This document shows positions 7,583-16,641 of a stretch of DNA of 47,958 bases, piece after piece (position 1 is the first letter of the stretch; every line of letters begins with the position of its first letter). The position numbers were made by a program, and so were the translations under genes. The notes under the pieces are model-generated. The model saw nothing but the letters and a program-made list of their open reading frames with translations, had not been told where the DNA came from and did no database searches. Source of the stretch: Methanocella sp. (lineage in GTDB: Archaea; Halobacteriota; Methanocellia; Methanocellales; Methanocellaceae); assembly GCF_035506375.1 (NCBI RefSeq), contig NZ_DATJPM010000002.1, positions 1 to 47,958 of the forward strand. Direction: 5' to 3'.

Positions 7583-8242
7583 ATGGCCATCAAGCTCGTT
7601 ATAAGCGATTTTGACCGGACGTTCACCGACGAGAGCCTGTCCGTGGCGCCCGAATTAAAAGAGGCCATCGGCCTCATCGGGGCGAAAGGAATCCGGTTTT
7701 CCATCGTCTCGGGCCGGAATTACGGCTTTTTACTCGAATTCTGCCGTGAGCTGGACGGCCTGCTCGACTCCTTCGTGGCCGAGAACGGCTGCATAGGGCA
7801 TTTTAAAGGCAAAAAGTGCGTGCTCGGAGATTCTGCCCGGCGAGGCGAGCTACTGGGCAGGCTAAAGCAGCTCGGCGTGCCCTATGGCCAGGGCGAGGTC
7901 ATCGTCGCCGTGGAGGCGCGATACCAGCCGCAGCTCTGTAAGGCGCTCTCGGGCCTCGATGGCGCCTTTCACGTCATCCGGAACGTGGATTCGCTCATGA
8001 TATTGCCCGCCGGGATCTCCAAGTCTTCCGGCGCCGCGTGGCTGGCGCGCATGTACGGCGTACAGCTAAGCGAGACGGCGGCCATCGGCGATGCCCAGAA
8101 CGACGTGGCCTTCAGGGACTCCTGTGTTCTGCTGGGAGCGGTCTCGAACGCCATCCCCGAGATGAAGGCGACGGCCGATTACGTGTGCCGCCAGAGCTAT
8201 GGCAAGGGCCTTCAGGAGTTCATCGAGTACATCGGCCGCTAA
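7583..8242 (+). CDS. HAD-superfamily phosphatase, archaeal phosphoglycolate phosphatase-like
   Basis: A 219-residue HAD hydrolase of the Cof/IIB cap type, the family that includes archaeal phosphoglycolate phosphatases and sucrose- or trehalose-phosphate phosphatases. Motif 1 is ISDFDRTFTD, with the nucleophile and acid/base Asp present but Arg in place of the usual Gly. Motif 2 is IVSGRNYGF, motif 3 the Lys in GISKSSGAAWL, and motif 4 IGDAQNDVAF with the Mg-binding Asp pair. It is directly followed, 44 bases on, by a GH15-type glucan hydrolase, so a sugar-phosphate substrate is as reasonable as phosphoglycolate. Substrate assignment is therefore tentative, the fold assignment secure. Confidence 0.8.
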   Translation: MAIKLVISDFDRTFTDESLSVAPELKEAIGLIGAKGIRFSIVSGRNYGFLLEFCRELDGLLDSFVAENGCIGHFKGKKCVLGDSARRGELLGRLKQLGVPYGQGEVIVAVEARYQPQLCKALSGLDGAFHVIRNVDSLMILPAGISKSSGAAWLARMYGVQLSETAAIGDAQNDVAFRDSCVLLGAVSNAIPEMKATADYVCRQSYGKGLQEFIEYIGR

Positions 8243-8286
8243 ATGCCCATATAATGATTTTATAATGAGGGCGCGAATCTGATTCT

Positions 8287-10047
8287 ATGTACGGCATCGT
8301 CGGCAACGGTGAGACCTGCGCCTTCATCAGCGTCTTCAGCTCGCTCGACTGGCTCTGCCTGCCCGCCTTCGACTCTCCGACGATGTTCGCCCGGGCGCTT
8401 GACAACATTAACGGGGGCTCGATCACGCTCTCCTACGACCAGGACGGCACGGGCACGCCCTTCGAGGTGGGCGAGCAGCGCTATCTCGAGGACACGAACC
8501 TGCTGGAGACCACCAGCCGCGTTGGCGCCGACACGGTGCGGGCCATCGACTTCATGCCCTTCGGCAAGCACAAGCTCTGGCGAATACTGGGCATCTCCGG
8601 CCCGGACCCCTTCAGGCTGACGATAGACGTCGACCCGCGGCCGGACTACAATCGCGCGAAGCCGAAGGTGAGCGTCCTGGACAACGGCCTGATGATCTGC
8701 GGCCCCGGGCAGGCGCTTATGATCACGTCCCTCGAGCGGGCTACGTTTAAGAAAAAAAGCATAACCTTCGACATCCAGCCGCCCATGACCATACCGCTCC
8801 TGCTCACATACGGCTCCACGCCCGACGAGGCCCGGAAAGCGGCCGATAACTCGAGCCACGAGCGCGAGTACCAGGCCGATCTCAAGTTCTGGAGGAACTA
8901 TACGGCCTGCGCTTTTCCCGTATTCGACCTGAACCCGCGGATGCACTATTATTATATGCGCTCGCTGCTGGTGCTGAAGCTCCTCACGTACGATAAAAGC
9001 GGCGCCATCCTGGCGGCACCCACCACGTCGTTCCCCGAGATCGTGGGCGAGGACAAGAACTGGGACTACCGCTTCTGCTGGGTCCGGGACGGGGCTTACA
9101 GCGCCGAGGCGCTGGCGCTGGCGGGTCTGTTCGAGGACTCGCGGCAGATCATCGACTTCCTCCTGGGCATCGTTCAGGCGGAGGGCAAGCCTTACCCGTA
9201 CCCCCTCGTATCCATCTACGGCGACCTCAAGGGCACAGACGAGGCGGACATCGACACGCTCGTCGGCTTCGGAAACAGCCGGCCCGTGCGCATCGGGAAT
9301 AAGGCCGTCGGCCAGAAGCAGAACGACCTGGAGGGGGAGGTCATCCACGCAATATATACGCTAAATAAGTATTCGGGCTGCGGGGGATACGTGGAAGAAA
9401 ACTTTCCCAAGATACAGCGGATCGTGGAGTACGTGGCCGGGCACTGGCGGGAGAAGGACGCCGGCATCTGGGAGTTACGCCGCCCCTACATGGATTATGT
9501 CCACAGCAAGACGATGTGCTGGGCAGCGCTGGAATACGGTGCCCGCCTGGCGACGCTCGTGGAAAAGCGGCATCTGTCCAGCAAGTGGGGCCTGGAGGCC
9601 GAAAAGGTCAAGGTCGACATCATCAAGAACGGGTGGTCCGAAAAGCGCAAGTGCTTCAAAAGGGCGTACGAGGACGATGCATACGATGCCTCCGTCCTCG
9701 CCATTCCGCTTATGAATCTGCTGCCCGTCGAGGACACCATGGTGCGCATGGCCGTCAAGAGCATCACAGACAACCTCGGCGCGGGCGGCCTGCTCAAGCG
9801 GTTCGCCGAGGAGCCGAACGCCTTCATGCTTTCCTCGCTATGGCTGGCCCAGGTCATGATGAAGCGGGGCAAGGTCGTCAACGCCCTGGATATAATCAAC
9901 AGGGCGGCCCGGTACGCGTCCAGCGATCTCGGGCTCTTCGCCGAAGAGTACGACATGTACTACCAGCGGCTCGTGGGCAACATACCGCAGTCCTTCTCCC
10001 ACGAGGAGTTCATAAAATCCGTGAACTACCTCATGGGAAAAGAATGA
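8287..10047 (+). CDS. Glycoside hydrolase family 15 protein (glucoamylase/trehalase-like)
   Basis: A 586-residue cytoplasmic enzyme without signal peptide. The N-terminal beta-domain (residues 1 to about 230) starts with the GIVGNGETCAFIS and SLDWLCLPAFDSP motifs typical of archaeal and bacterial GH15-like enzymes. The C-terminal (alpha/alpha)6 barrel includes FPEIVGEDKNWDYRFCWVRD, the KDAGIWELR stretch holding the likely general-acid Glu, and GLFAEEYD, where the general-base Glu is expected. Known members hydrolyse terminal alpha-glucosidic bonds of starch-like glucans or trehalose. A GT4 glycosyltransferase converges on it with no gap, suggesting a storage-sugar role. Whether the substrate is glycogen or trehalose cannot be decided here. 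Confidence 0.88.
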   Translation: MYGIVGNGETCAFISVFSSLDWLCLPAFDSPTMFARALDNINGGSITLSYDQDGTGTPFEVGEQRYLEDTNLLETTSRVGADTVRAIDFMPFGKHKLWRILGISGPDPFRLTIDVDPRPDYNRAKPKVSVLDNGLMICGPGQALMITSLERATFKKKSITFDIQPPMTIPLLLTYGSTPDEARKAADNSSHEREYQADLKFWRNYTACAFPVFDLNPRMHYYYMRSLLVLKLLTYDKSGAILAAPTTSFPEIVGEDKNWDYRFCWVRDGAYSAEALALAGLFEDSRQIIDFLLGIVQAEGKPYPYPLVSIYGDLKGTDEADIDTLVGFGNSRPVRIGNKAVGQKQNDLEGEVIHAIYTLNKYSGCGGYVEENFPKIQRIVEYVAGHWREKDAGIWELRRPYMDYVHSKTMCWAALEYGARLATLVEKRHLSSKWGLEAEKVKVDIIKNGWSEKRKCFKRAYEDDAYDASVLAIPLMNLLPVEDTMVRMAVKSITDNLGAGGLLKRFAEEPNAFMLSSLWLAQVMMKRGKVVNALDIINRAARYASSDLGLFAEEYDMYYQRLVGNIPQSFSHEEFIKSVNYLMGKE

Positions 10048-11352
10048 TCAGTCGGTGATGATCGACTCTTCGGTGCCTATGCCTTCCTTGAAACGCTTCT
10101 GCAGGCAGATCTTATCGTAGATCTCGCAGTGCTCCTTGAAGCCCCGGTCCACGCAGAAGCGCCCGCAGGCAAGCTGCCTGCCCCGCTCGCCCATCAGCTT
10201 TCGCAGCGCCGGTGTCTCGATGAGCTTATCGATGTGGCCCGCCAGCGCCATATGGTCCTTCGGCTTAAAAAGGAGCCCGTTATAGCCGTCGGTGATCTGC
10301 TCGGGTATGCCGCCCACGTTGGAGCCGATGACCGGCTTGCTGAAGCACATGGCCTCCGAAATGACCAGGCCGAAGCCCTCGTTGATGGAGGGCTGGACGA
10401 GCATGTCGCAGGCGTCGTACGCCTTCATCAGGTCGTCCTGGCTCACCTTGCCCAGGAACTGCACCCTGTTATCGAGCCCCCGCTCATGGACCATCGCCTC
10501 CAGCTCTTCGAGCCGGTTTGTGCGGCCGATGAATTTTTTCGTCAGCGAGCCGTTCCCGATAAAGATGCACGTCGTGCCGGGGTGTTTCTTAACGACTTCC
10601 ACCATGGCCTCGATGAGGTATTCCTGCCCTTTACGGGGGTCGATACGGGACACGCAGAGCACGATATTATCGTTCACAGGGATATTATATTTCTCGCGGA
10701 AGTCGTTATCCCCGTCTAAGACGAACTCGTCCGTGTCGATGAACGGGTTGATCTTGCAGACCTTACCCGGGCTCAGGCCGCTTTCAACGGCCGTGCGCAC
10801 GTACTCGTCCGTGGAGAAGATGACATGGTCGTAATAGCGCATATACCTCGCCAGGAACTCCCGCCACTCCGGCGGCGTATCCACCGTGAACGGTATGTGC
10901 CAGGTAAAGATGGCGGGCACGTCGATATCCCCTTTTATTAAGAACGCGAGCGGCATCACCTGGAAGTCGTGCACGTGGAGCATATCGAACTTCTCGATAT
11001 CGTAGACCTGCCGCACTTTCTCGTACATGTTGAGATTAAAGCCTAAGTATTCGGAATACCCATAGTCGAACCGGTCCTCCAGCGGAGCCATCTTCCGGCC
11101 GTGGGTCACGTCGATGATGAGCTCCTTAAAGCGGAAGTAGCCGTCGATGGATTCCTGTATGCCCTCGTCACCCGACATGCGATATACCCGGACCCCGTCT
11201 ATGACCTCGTACTCGGGCATGTCGGAGGACCGCAGGTGTACGACCACCATCTCATCCCCCCGGGCGGTCAGTTTCCTGCCCAGCGACTGCAGGTACCGGG
11301 TCACGCCTCCGATGTACGGGTAAAACGACTGGGATACGACACAAATTTTCAT
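10048..11352 (-). CDS. GT4-family glycosyltransferase
   Basis: A 434-residue GT-B fold glycosyltransferase. The N-terminal domain begins MKICVVSQSFYPYIGGVTRY, with the glycine-rich acceptor loop; the C-terminal domain carries VLCVSRIDPRKGQEYLIEA and the nucleotide-sugar motif EGFGLVISEAM, in which the two Glu residues have the E-x7-E spacing of retaining GT4 enzymes. The start is placed at the ATG at 11352: the longer reading frame would start at a TTG and add nine residues before the canonical beginning. No clear Shine-Dalgarno precedes it. It ends one base after the GH15 gene on the other strand. Substrate unknown; the association with GH15 and a HAD phosphatase suggests glucan, trehalose or compatible-solute synthesis. 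Confidence 0.87.
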   Translation of the reverse strand: MKICVVSQSFYPYIGGVTRYLQSLGRKLTARGDEMVVVHLRSSDMPEYEVIDGVRVYRMSGDEGIQESIDGYFRFKELIIDVTHGRKMAPLEDRFDYGYSEYLGFNLNMYEKVRQVYDIEKFDMLHVHDFQVMPLAFLIKGDIDVPAIFTWHIPFTVDTPPEWREFLARYMRYYDHVIFSTDEYVRTAVESGLSPGKVCKINPFIDTDEFVLDGDNDFREKYNIPVNDNIVLCVSRIDPRKGQEYLIEAMVEVVKKHPGTTCIFIGNGSLTKKFIGRTNRLEELEAMVHERGLDNRVQFLGKVSQDDLMKAYDACDMLVQPSINEGFGLVISEAMCFSKPVIGSNVGGIPEQITDGYNGLLFKPKDHMALAGHIDKLIETPALRKLMGERGRQLACGRFCVDRGFKEHCEIYDKICLQKRFKEGIGTEESIITD

Positions 11353-11571
11353 AAATACGATTCTCGAACTACGGGCCAAAAAGGTTAGTCGAATAAAAAC
11401 CTGGAAAAAATACTCTGATTTACATTAAAAGCATTAATATGCCATTATAATTAATAAATGTAAAAATTTTTGCTCATTTAGCCATTACAGCTCTAAAGCA
11501 ATCCCCACCCGGCCGCCGGGGAGCTTAAAAACGCTAAAATGAGCCGACGGTATCCGATTATTCAAAAAGCG

Positions 11572-11718
11572 TCAACTCAGCCGGAGGAACCTTTTTAACC
11601 TAGAGACGAGCGAGGGCTTCGCGATCTTCTTCTCTTTATTGCGCGGTATGTACTCTGACACGCCCGGATGGGAGTACGCCTTCACAGCTTCCCGGTTCGT
11701 TTTCCTGTCGTAGGCCAT
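11572..11718 (-). CDS. Small basic hypothetical protein (48 aa)
   Basis: A short reading frame within the 480-base gap between the glycosyltransferase and asparaginyl-tRNA synthetase genes. The protein begins MAYDRKTNREAVKAYSHPG, then SEYIPRNKEKKIAKPS, and ends with a basic helix (LVSRLKRFLRLS). A GTGAAG element lies six bases before the ATG. Codons show the same high third-position GC as the neighbours, which is unlike the AT-rich flanks, so it is probably translated. The rest of the gap (11380-11571 and 11719-11862) is AT-rich and I see no gene in it; a GC patch CCCGGCCGCCGGGG at about 11509-11522 can form a hairpin downstream of this gene. Function unknown. Confidence 0.5.
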   Translation of the reverse strand: MAYDRKTNREAVKAYSHPGVSEYIPRNKEKKIAKPSLVSRLKRFLRLS

Positions 11719-11862
11719 TAATGCTTCACTAAACAAGTACGGGCGCCTTGCGCGTAAATATTTTCTGGTTCAGGGCTTTGTTGAATATTTAATATCTCTT
11801 ACATTATTAAGTCCGTGAAGCTTGTAAAGTGGGCTTAAGCCGGGAAATGCCTGTCTGCAGGC

Positions 11863-13167
11863 CTACGGGTACGACCGGCTGATGGTCCTCGGGTACGGGA
11901 TCGTGTCCCGGATGTGCTCCAGGCTGCAGATCCAGCGGACCAGGCGTTCCGTGCCCATGCCGAAGCCGGAATGCGGGACCGAGCCGTAGCGCCTCAGGTC
12001 GAGGTACCAGGCATACTTCGCCGGGTCCTCGCCCTGCTTCCGGATACGCTCCTCCAGTATCTTTAAATCGGTCTCCCTCTCGCTGGCCCCGATGATCTCG
12101 CCGAACCCCTTCGGGGCGATCATGTCGACGTTCAGGACTTTACCGCTGCCGGCGTCCTTCATGTAGAAGGCCTTCACATCGGCGGGGTACTCAGTAATAA
12201 ATAAGGGCTTATCATAATGCGTCGAGAGCTGCCTTTCCTCATGGGTGCCGAAGTCGTCGCCGGGCTTGAACTCATATCCGTCCGCCTGCAGGATCTTTAC
12301 GGCCTCGTCGTATGTGATCCTCGGGAACGGGGCCTTCAGGCTCTTGAAGTACTCCGGGTCGCCCCCGGCGAGCCTGATCTCTTCGGCCCGCTCTTCGCCG
12401 ACCTTATTGCACACGTGGCAGACAAGCCGCTCAAGCATGTCGATCATCTCGTACAATCCCATCCAGGCCATCTCGCCCTCGATGTGCCAGTACTCCGCCA
12501 GATGCCGCGTGGTACGGGACTTTTCCGCCCGGAATGAGGGCGTGATCGAGTATACTTTTTCAAGGCCGAAGATGAGCGACTCGAGGTACAGCTGGGCGCT
12601 CTGGGACAGGTAGGCCTTATCCTCGAAATACTTGAGCTCGAACAGGGTGGAGCCGCCCTCGCAGGCGCTCGATATGATGATAGGCGGCGTGACCTCGTAG
12701 AAGCCGTTGCTTCGGAACCACTCGCGGGTCGCGTTCAGCACCGCGTCCTTGACCTTCATGACGGCGACGAGCTCCTTACTCCTGACATCCAGGTGCCTCA
12801 GGTCCAGCAGCACTTCGGGGTTGTGCTCCTCCTCGCCGAAGATAGGGTAGTCCTGCGAGGCGCCGATCAGCTTAATGTCGGTGACGGAAAGCTCCTTGCC
12901 GCCGGGGGCGCGCGGGTCCGTGCGGACCTTGCCCTTGACGATTACGGAGCATTCCAGGGATAGCGCGTCGGCGACGGCGAGCGCCGCGTCGCAGACGTTG
13001 CCCTTGCGGGTGGTCACCTGCATCTCGCCGGTAGCATCCCGTATGAGAGTAAAAACGATCTTGCCGCTGGAGCGGTTCTTGACGACCCATCCGCCGACTT
13101 CGACCTCTTCGCCGTCGGCGAACCTGCCGGAAAGCACGTCCTTTATCCTTGCGTACATAGGGCTCAT
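11863..13167 (-). CDS. asnS: Asparaginyl-tRNA synthetase
   Basis: A 434-residue class IIb aminoacyl-tRNA synthetase that charges tRNA-Asn with asparagine. Residues 1-105 form the OB-fold anticodon-binding domain (VEVGGWVVKNRSSGKIVF). The catalytic domain has motif 2 in SFRAEKSRTTRHLAEYWHIE and motif 3 in GFGMGTERLVRWI, and the protein ends with HIRDTIPYPRTISR, a form typical of AsnRS rather than AspRS (which usually has FPRDP near the end). Length is normal. A non-discriminating AspRS/AsnRS relative is the alternative. The start follows an upstream AAGATGAG region; the gene is preceded by an AT-rich gap of about 180 bases. Confidence 0.88.
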   Translation of the reverse strand: MSPMYARIKDVLSGRFADGEEVEVGGWVVKNRSSGKIVFTLIRDATGEMQVTTRKGNVCDAALAVADALSLECSVIVKGKVRTDPRAPGGKELSVTDIKLIGASQDYPIFGEEEHNPEVLLDLRHLDVRSKELVAVMKVKDAVLNATREWFRSNGFYEVTPPIIISSACEGGSTLFELKYFEDKAYLSQSAQLYLESLIFGLEKVYSITPSFRAEKSRTTRHLAEYWHIEGEMAWMGLYEMIDMLERLVCHVCNKVGEERAEEIRLAGGDPEYFKSLKAPFPRITYDEAVKILQADGYEFKPGDDFGTHEERQLSTHYDKPLFITEYPADVKAFYMKDAGSGKVLNVDMIAPKGFGEIIGASERETDLKILEERIRKQGEDPAKYAWYLDLRRYGSVPHSGFGMGTERLVRWICSLEHIRDTIPYPRTISRSYP

Positions 13168-13346
13168 CTTCTGGCACGTATTATGGCGTCATTTATCAAA
13201 AAGCTTTAGCGAGACACCCACTGTCATAGCCTTTAATCTCAATCCCGTTGTGCCGTCTAAGGATGCTTATCACCATTTTTCGCGGCGTTATGGAATAATG
13301 ATATAATCTATTTATATCCTCAGGCATAACTTCCTATCGTGGTATC

Positions 13347-14684
13347 ATGAGGGGTCTCCGGCTCATCACGCTCATTCTGGCAAGCGCCCCATTGCTCATT
13401 CTCCTGCCGCCCGCGGCGGCCTGGTCTCCCGCGGCCGTGTCCATCGCGGCCTCGAATACTACCTCCGTCGCGCTGCTTGACGACGGCTCCGTCTGGCAGT
13501 GGGGCTATGCGGGCGAAGGCGTCGACCTGCTGGTACCGCAAAAGGTCGACATCGCGACCGTGCGCCAGATCGCGGCGGGATACGGCCACGTACTGGCGCT
13601 AAAAAGCGATGGCACGGTGTGGGCCTGGGGCGATAACAAGTACGGCCAGCTGGGCGACGGCTCATATAACGATAGCCTGGCACCTGTTCAAGTCGAAGGC
13701 CTGCGCGGGATCACGGCCATCTCCGCGGGCAAGGACGTAAGCCTGGCGCTAAAAAGCGATGGCACGGTGTGGGCCTGGGGCTCGAACTCTTATGGTCAGG
13801 TGGGCGAGGGATCGATAAACTATGAGGGCACGAACGTGCCCATACCGGTGAACAGCCTGAGCAACATTAAATCCATCTCAGCCGGAAGCTCACACTGCTT
13901 TGCGGTGCAGGCAGATGGCACGGCGTGGGCCTGGGGCGATAACCGGCATGGCGTCCTGGGCGACGGCACCACGGAAAGCCGCTTTACGCCCGTCCGCTCG
14001 AAGATATATAATACGAAATCGCTCGATGCCGGCGATATGCACGCGCTGGCCGTCCTGGAGGACGGGAATGTCTGGGCCTGGGGCTACAACTATTACGGCC
14101 AGCTGGGCATGGGCGGCACGAGCCTGAACGACCAGGGCCGGGTCTACGCGGGGACGGAATCGGACTCCTATAATCCCGACATCGTCCGGGGCCTGTCCGA
14201 CATGAAGTCCGTGGCATCCGGCGGCTCGTACTCCGTGGCGCTGGCCGATAACGGCACGGTCTGGACGTGGGGCAGCAACACGGACGGCCAGCTAGGCACA
14301 GGCATCCCGGGCGGGGCCGACATGACCTCTCCCGTCATGGTGAGCGGCCTTGACGACGTCGTGGCGATCGATGCGGGCATGTACCATACGCTCGCCCTGA
14401 AGAGCGACGGCAGCGTCTGGGCCTGGGGCTCGAACGCCGAAGGCCAGATTGGTAATCGGAGCGCTTCCACGGCGTCGCCAGTGCTCGTGCTCATGCCGTC
14501 CCAGATACCGCCGTCCCCGACGCCGACGCCGATCATCGCGGCCTCGCCTCAGCCCACGGCCGAGAACGGGCCGAACTATATGCTCTATGGTGCCATCGGC
14601 CTGCTCGCTGTCATCGCGGTGATCGTAGTGGCGGCGTGCCTGATGCTGCTCAGGACCAGGCGAAATGCTCCCGGTAAAAAGTAA
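13347..14684 (+). CDS. Secreted, membrane-anchored RCC1-repeat protein
   Basis: A 445-residue surface protein. Residues 1-24 form a signal peptide (basic MRGLR, then a hydrophobic run ending AAAW). About seven RCC1-type repeats of about 50 residues follow, each with ALKSDGTVWAWG and GQLGDG-like motifs, predicting a seven-bladed beta-propeller. Then comes a Pro/Thr-rich linker (PPSPTPTPIIAASPQP), one membrane helix (about residues 412-434) and a short basic tail, so the propeller should face outside. RCC1 propellers mediate protein contacts; the partner is unknown. Two repeats share 39 identical bases exactly 150 bases apart (13593-13631 and 13743-13781), showing recent internal duplication. 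A TATA-like CTATTTATAT lies about 40 bases upstream. Confidence 0.85.
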   Translation: MRGLRLITLILASAPLLILLPPAAAWSPAAVSIAASNTTSVALLDDGSVWQWGYAGEGVDLLVPQKVDIATVRQIAAGYGHVLALKSDGTVWAWGDNKYGQLGDGSYNDSLAPVQVEGLRGITAISAGKDVSLALKSDGTVWAWGSNSYGQVGEGSINYEGTNVPIPVNSLSNIKSISAGSSHCFAVQADGTAWAWGDNRHGVLGDGTTESRFTPVRSKIYNTKSLDAGDMHALAVLEDGNVWAWGYNYYGQLGMGGTSLNDQGRVYAGTESDSYNPDIVRGLSDMKSVASGGSYSVALADNGTVWTWGSNTDGQLGTGIPGGADMTSPVMVSGLDDVVAIDAGMYHTLALKSDGSVWAWGSNAEGQIGNRSASTASPVLVLMPSQIPPSPTPTPIIAASPQPTAENGPNYMLYGAIGLLAVIAVIVVAACLMLLRTRRNAPGKK

Positions 14685-14754
14685 TAGTTATCTTATTTTA
14701 TTTTCGGCCTCACCACGACCGTCGGGTACGGCATATCGGCGGTCTCGAGCATGG

Positions 14755-15948
14755 TCAGCGCTTAATACGTTTCTTTATGGCCGGGGGCTTTTCCAGCATC
14801 AGCGTGTCCATAAACCGCCCGATACGGGCCAGAGCCTCCTTGATATCCTCCATGGACGAGCAGTAGGAGCACCGCAGGTGCCCCATGCCCGCCTCTCCGA
14901 ATACGCTGCCGGGCACGGTGACGACACCCTGCTCGTACAGCAGCCGCTCTGAAAATTCTTCGGACGAGAGGCCCGTCGCCTTGATGGACGGGAAAGAGTA
15001 GAAGGCCCCTTTAGGCTCGAAGCAGTCCATGCCAAGAGCGTTGAAGCCCCGCACGATGACGCGGCGCCGGCGGTCGTACTCCTTGACCATGTCCTGCATG
15101 TCGCCCTGGCCGTTCTTCAGCGCCTCGATGGCGCCCAGCTGCGCGTTGATCGGCGCGCAGAGCATGGTGTACTGGTGGATCTTCATCATCGCCTCGATTA
15201 TGTCCGAGTTGCCGCAGGCGTAGCCCAGTCTCCAGCCGGTCATGGCGAACGCCTTGCTGAAGCCGTTGAGCAGCACGGTGTTGTCCCGCATGCCGTTGAG
15301 ACTGGCGATGGAGGCGTGCCTGCCGTCGTAGGTCAGCTTATCGTACACCTCGTCCGTGAGGACCATCAGGTCGTGCTCGATGGCGACGTCGGCGATCTCT
15401 TCCAGGTCCTTCCGGGTCATGATCGAGCCCGTCGGGTTATTGGGATAGTTCATGATGATGGCCGTGGTCTTCCGGGTTATTTTTTTCTCGATGTCCTCCC
15501 GGCGGACCTTGAAGTCGTTCTCCTCGGAGGTGCTCACCGGCACCGGCTTCCCGCCGGCCATGATGACGCACGGCTTGTAGGACACATAGCTGGGCTCCAC
15601 GACCAGGATCTCGTCGCCCGGGTCCGTGATGGCCCGGACGGCCAGGTCGATGCCCTCGCTGACGCCCGTCGTCACTAAGATCTCGTTGTTCGGGCTATAG
15701 TCGCCGCCGGAGCCCTCGAGCGTGTACTTCGAGATGAGCTCCCTCAGCTCCATGAGGCCCCAGTTCGATGTATAAGTGGTCCTGCCCTTCTCCATGCCGT
15801 AGATGGACGCCTCTCTGACTCGCCACGGCGTGATAAAGTCGGGCTCGCCGACGCCTAAGGAAATGACGTCCTCGATGGTGGCGGCGATGTCGAAGTACTT
15901 GCGTATGCCCGAGGGGGGTAGCTCGATGACCTTTTTTGCGATCTTCAT
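14755..15948 (-). CDS. PLP-dependent class I/II aminotransferase
   Basis: A 397-residue fold-type I aminotransferase. The PLP-binding lysine lies in GFSKAFAMTGWRLGY, the NYPNNPTGSIM motif contacts the cofactor and TDEVYDKLTYDG is also conserved; near the C-terminus MGHLRCSY holds the carboxylate-binding Arg. The sequence is of the archaeal aspartate/aromatic aminotransferase type; the precise amino acid substrate is not determined by sequence. Its ATG overlaps the stop of the upstream Lrp-family regulator by four bases (ATGA), so the two are translationally coupled and the regulator probably senses an amino acid linked to this reaction. Confidence 0.88.
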   Translation of the reverse strand: MKIAKKVIELPPSGIRKYFDIAATIEDVISLGVGEPDFITPWRVREASIYGMEKGRTTYTSNWGLMELRELISKYTLEGSGGDYSPNNEILVTTGVSEGIDLAVRAITDPGDEILVVEPSYVSYKPCVIMAGGKPVPVSTSEENDFKVRREDIEKKITRKTTAIIMNYPNNPTGSIMTRKDLEEIADVAIEHDLMVLTDEVYDKLTYDGRHASIASLNGMRDNTVLLNGFSKAFAMTGWRLGYACGNSDIIEAMMKIHQYTMLCAPINAQLGAIEALKNGQGDMQDMVKEYDRRRRVIVRGFNALGMDCFEPKGAFYSFPSIKATGLSSEEFSERLLYEQGVVTVPGSVFGEAGMGHLRCSYCSSMEDIKEALARIGRFMDTLMLEKPPAIKKRIKR

Positions 15949-16466
15949 GGGTGGATGACCAGCCTGCTGTCCTCTTCCTTCTCGAACATGATGTCGCCTT
16001 CCCGCTTGTAGCTCCTGAGCATGAAGTGGGTGGCGGTGTGGGTGACCTGGTTAAGGGGGGCGATCTTCTCGGCCACGAAGAAGGCTACATCCTTCATGGT
16101 CTTGCCTTTTATTACCAGGTGCAGGTCGTGGTCGCCCGAGACCAGCATGCATGTGACGACTTCGGGGAACTTCGAGATGCGCTCGGCGACGGCGTCGTAC
16201 CCCACGTTGCGCTCCGGGTTCAGCTGGACTTCGATGATGGCGTAGACCGAGTCGTCGCCGAACTTCTCCCAGTCGATGATCGTCTTGTAGTGCCGGATGA
16301 TGCCGCGGGCCTCCATCTCCTTGATGAAGCGCTGCACGTCCTTTTCCTTGAGGCCAGTCTGCTCCGCTATCTCTTTGGCCGTGAGCCTCGAATCGTTCTC
16401 GAGCAGCTCTAAAACCTCGCGCATGGACTCGTCGGACGAGCCCTTCCTGACTTTTGATGTGGCCAT
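15945..16466 (-). CDS. Lrp/AsnC-family transcriptional regulator
   Basis: A 173-residue regulator with an N-terminal helix-turn-helix (about residues 14-65, RLTAKEIAEQTGLKEKDVQRFIKEME) followed by the RAM/AsnC ligand-binding domain (YAIIEVQLNPERNVG, VSGDHDLHLVIKGK). Such proteins bind amino acids and control amino acid metabolism genes. The ATG at 16466 is used, since a longer frame adds 29 residues of non-conserved sequence; a GGGG run lies about nine bases upstream of 16466. It is the first gene of a two-gene operon with the aminotransferase. A TATA-like CTTTTAAAGGTATATA lies in the upstream region on the minus strand. Confidence 0.9.
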   Translation of the reverse strand: MATSKVRKGSSDESMREVLELLENDSRLTAKEIAEQTGLKEKDVQRFIKEMEARGIIRHYKTIIDWEKFGDDSVYAIIEVQLNPERNVGYDAVAERISKFPEVVTCMLVSGDHDLHLVIKGKTMKDVAFFVAEKIAPLNQVTHTATHFMLRSYKREGDIMFEKEEDSRLVIHP

Positions 16467-16641
16467 TGAAATAAACCCCGTTGTCGGACTTGTATGATGG
16501 GTATATACCTTTAAAAGCTTAACGTTTCCACAGGCTGTTGAAGTCCGGTGCAACAGAGGAACTTATAAAAATGGGCAATGGCGTTTTTATCGTATTAACG
16601 GACTATTTATAATAATGAATATCAGTATTATCGGACGCCGC

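Noticed and set aside
8260..9348. 362-residue minus-strand frame opposite the GH15 gene
   Set aside because: It is the antisense shadow of a strongly conserved enzyme; long open antisense frames are expected in GC-rich DNA. Its composition (Val, Arg, Asp, Gly-rich) is typical for such shadows.
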